This document shows positions 43,006 through 43,417 of a DNA stretch of 43,417 nt, piece after piece (positions within the stretch are counted from its first letter, which is position 1; every line of letters begins with the position of its first letter). Made by a program: the position numbers and the translations under genes. Under the pieces are notes generated by a model. The model made no database searches, was not told where the DNA came from, and saw only the letters and a list, made by a program, of their open reading frames with translations. The DNA is from Vulgatibacter sp035565615 (GTDB lineage: Bacteria; Myxococcota; Myxococcia; Myxococcales; Vulgatibacteraceae): assembly GCA_035565615.1 (NCBI GenBank), contig DATMSB010000150.1, forward strand, positions 1 through 43,417, given 5' to 3'.

Positions 43006-43417
43006 GAAGCTTCCCCTTGGGTTGGGTTCGGGCCGGTAGCTAACGCTCCGGGGCCTGGACCGTCAAGCGCCGCGGCTCCCCGCCGTGGCGCCCGCAGCGC
43101 GCCCCCTCTCTCGCCGCGCTGCGCCAACCCGCGCCGCCCCTCCGCCCCCACCCGCCGCATGCGCATCGGGCCAGCCGGCGCGGCCGCACCACGAGCTTGC
43201 CACCCCCCGCACGCAAATCGCGCCAGCCGAGCAAGCCGCCCCTTCGGGCCCACCCGCCGCCACCGCAGCACCGCGACGGTGGGCATCTGCCCAATCAAGA
43301 GCGCCTTCCCCCACCTAGGGCGGTCCCCTATGCCGGTCGTGCCGCCCGTCCGACGTGGCATTTCTCTCTCCTGAGCGCGTTGGACTCGCCGTCCCGCGCA
43401 GGTGCCGCACCGGCAGC
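43006..43417. other. Gene-free stretch upstream of lpd
   Basis: This 412-bp stretch is C-rich on the plus strand, with no credible ORF. It carries a degenerate repeat: 23-bp copies at 43155-43177 and 43207-43229 match at 19 of 23 positions. The segment next to lpd has a weak promoter candidate (43037-43066). Confidence 0.5.
43037..43066 (-). promoter_or_regulatory. Weak candidate promoter of lpd
   Basis: On the minus strand: -35 TTGACG (43061-43066), 18-nt spacer, poor -10 TAGCTA (43037-43042). It shares 'GCGTTAGC' at nearly the same distance from TTGAC with the distal ctaB candidate, which is the main reason to list it. Confidence 0.25.

Overview
The window is about 70% GC or more and tightly packed, with strong codon-position bias, so many long open frames lie antisense to real genes. 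The gene content points to Myxococcota (myxobacteria and relatives). The evidence is a MYXO-CTERM-like C-terminal sorting tail, a short Wza-type exporter next to a separate beta-barrel, 8-cysteine 'CGDDGCGG' repeat lipoproteins, DUF6600-type proteins and a stand-alone sigma-54 activator. I cannot name a species. I see no rRNA, tRNA, CRISPR array, prophage or insertion sequence.

Region 1 (1-8002) is an exopolysaccharide locus. On the minus strand it holds a short Wza/OPX lipoprotein, an outer-membrane beta-barrel and a chain-length determinant cut by the window edge. A good sigma-54 (-24/-12) promoter lies upstream of wza. Divergent from these is a surface-sorted heparinase II/III-family enzyme with a strongly structured leader. 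A sigma-54 activator overlaps a GT4 glycosyltransferase (bEBP-GT operon). The simplest model is that the activator switches on the export operon and the heparinase trims or releases the polymer.

Region 2 (8142-10829) is a cytochrome oxidase maturation operon, ctaB-sco-DUF420-subunit III. Its first three genes all use TTG starts and are joined by TTGA overlaps. Region 3 (10970-17671) holds an MFS exporter, a beta-carbonic anhydrase, two DUF6600 paralogues with long disordered tails, RlmE and a YceI-like protein.

Region 4 (17695-26962) is mostly envelope and accessory genes: a lipoprotein with ten 8-Cys repeats plus a monohaem cytochrome c domain, PssA, a LYC1-like GNAT, a membrane-anchored hypothetical, a large lipoprotein with a PHP-like domain that has lost its metal ligands, an SCP2 protein, a histidine kinase-like protein with degenerate ATP-binding boxes, and a TPR protein. 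Region 5 (27058-34036) holds MutS2, a small ORF, RNase R with a basic insertion, MoeA and a Cys-less rhodanese homologue.

Region 6 (34406-43005) is a pyruvate (2-oxoacid) dehydrogenase and lipoate cluster on the minus strand, in the unusual order E3 - lipA - E1beta - E2 - E1alpha - lipB::Nudix - merR. It combines the complex, both lipoylation enzymes and a MerR regulator translationally coupled to a LipB-Nudix fusion. I consider this and the sigma-54/OPX/heparinase locus the most interesting systems. The gene-free stretches in regions 5-6 carry GC-rich degenerate repeats and a perfect inverted repeat ahead of lipA.
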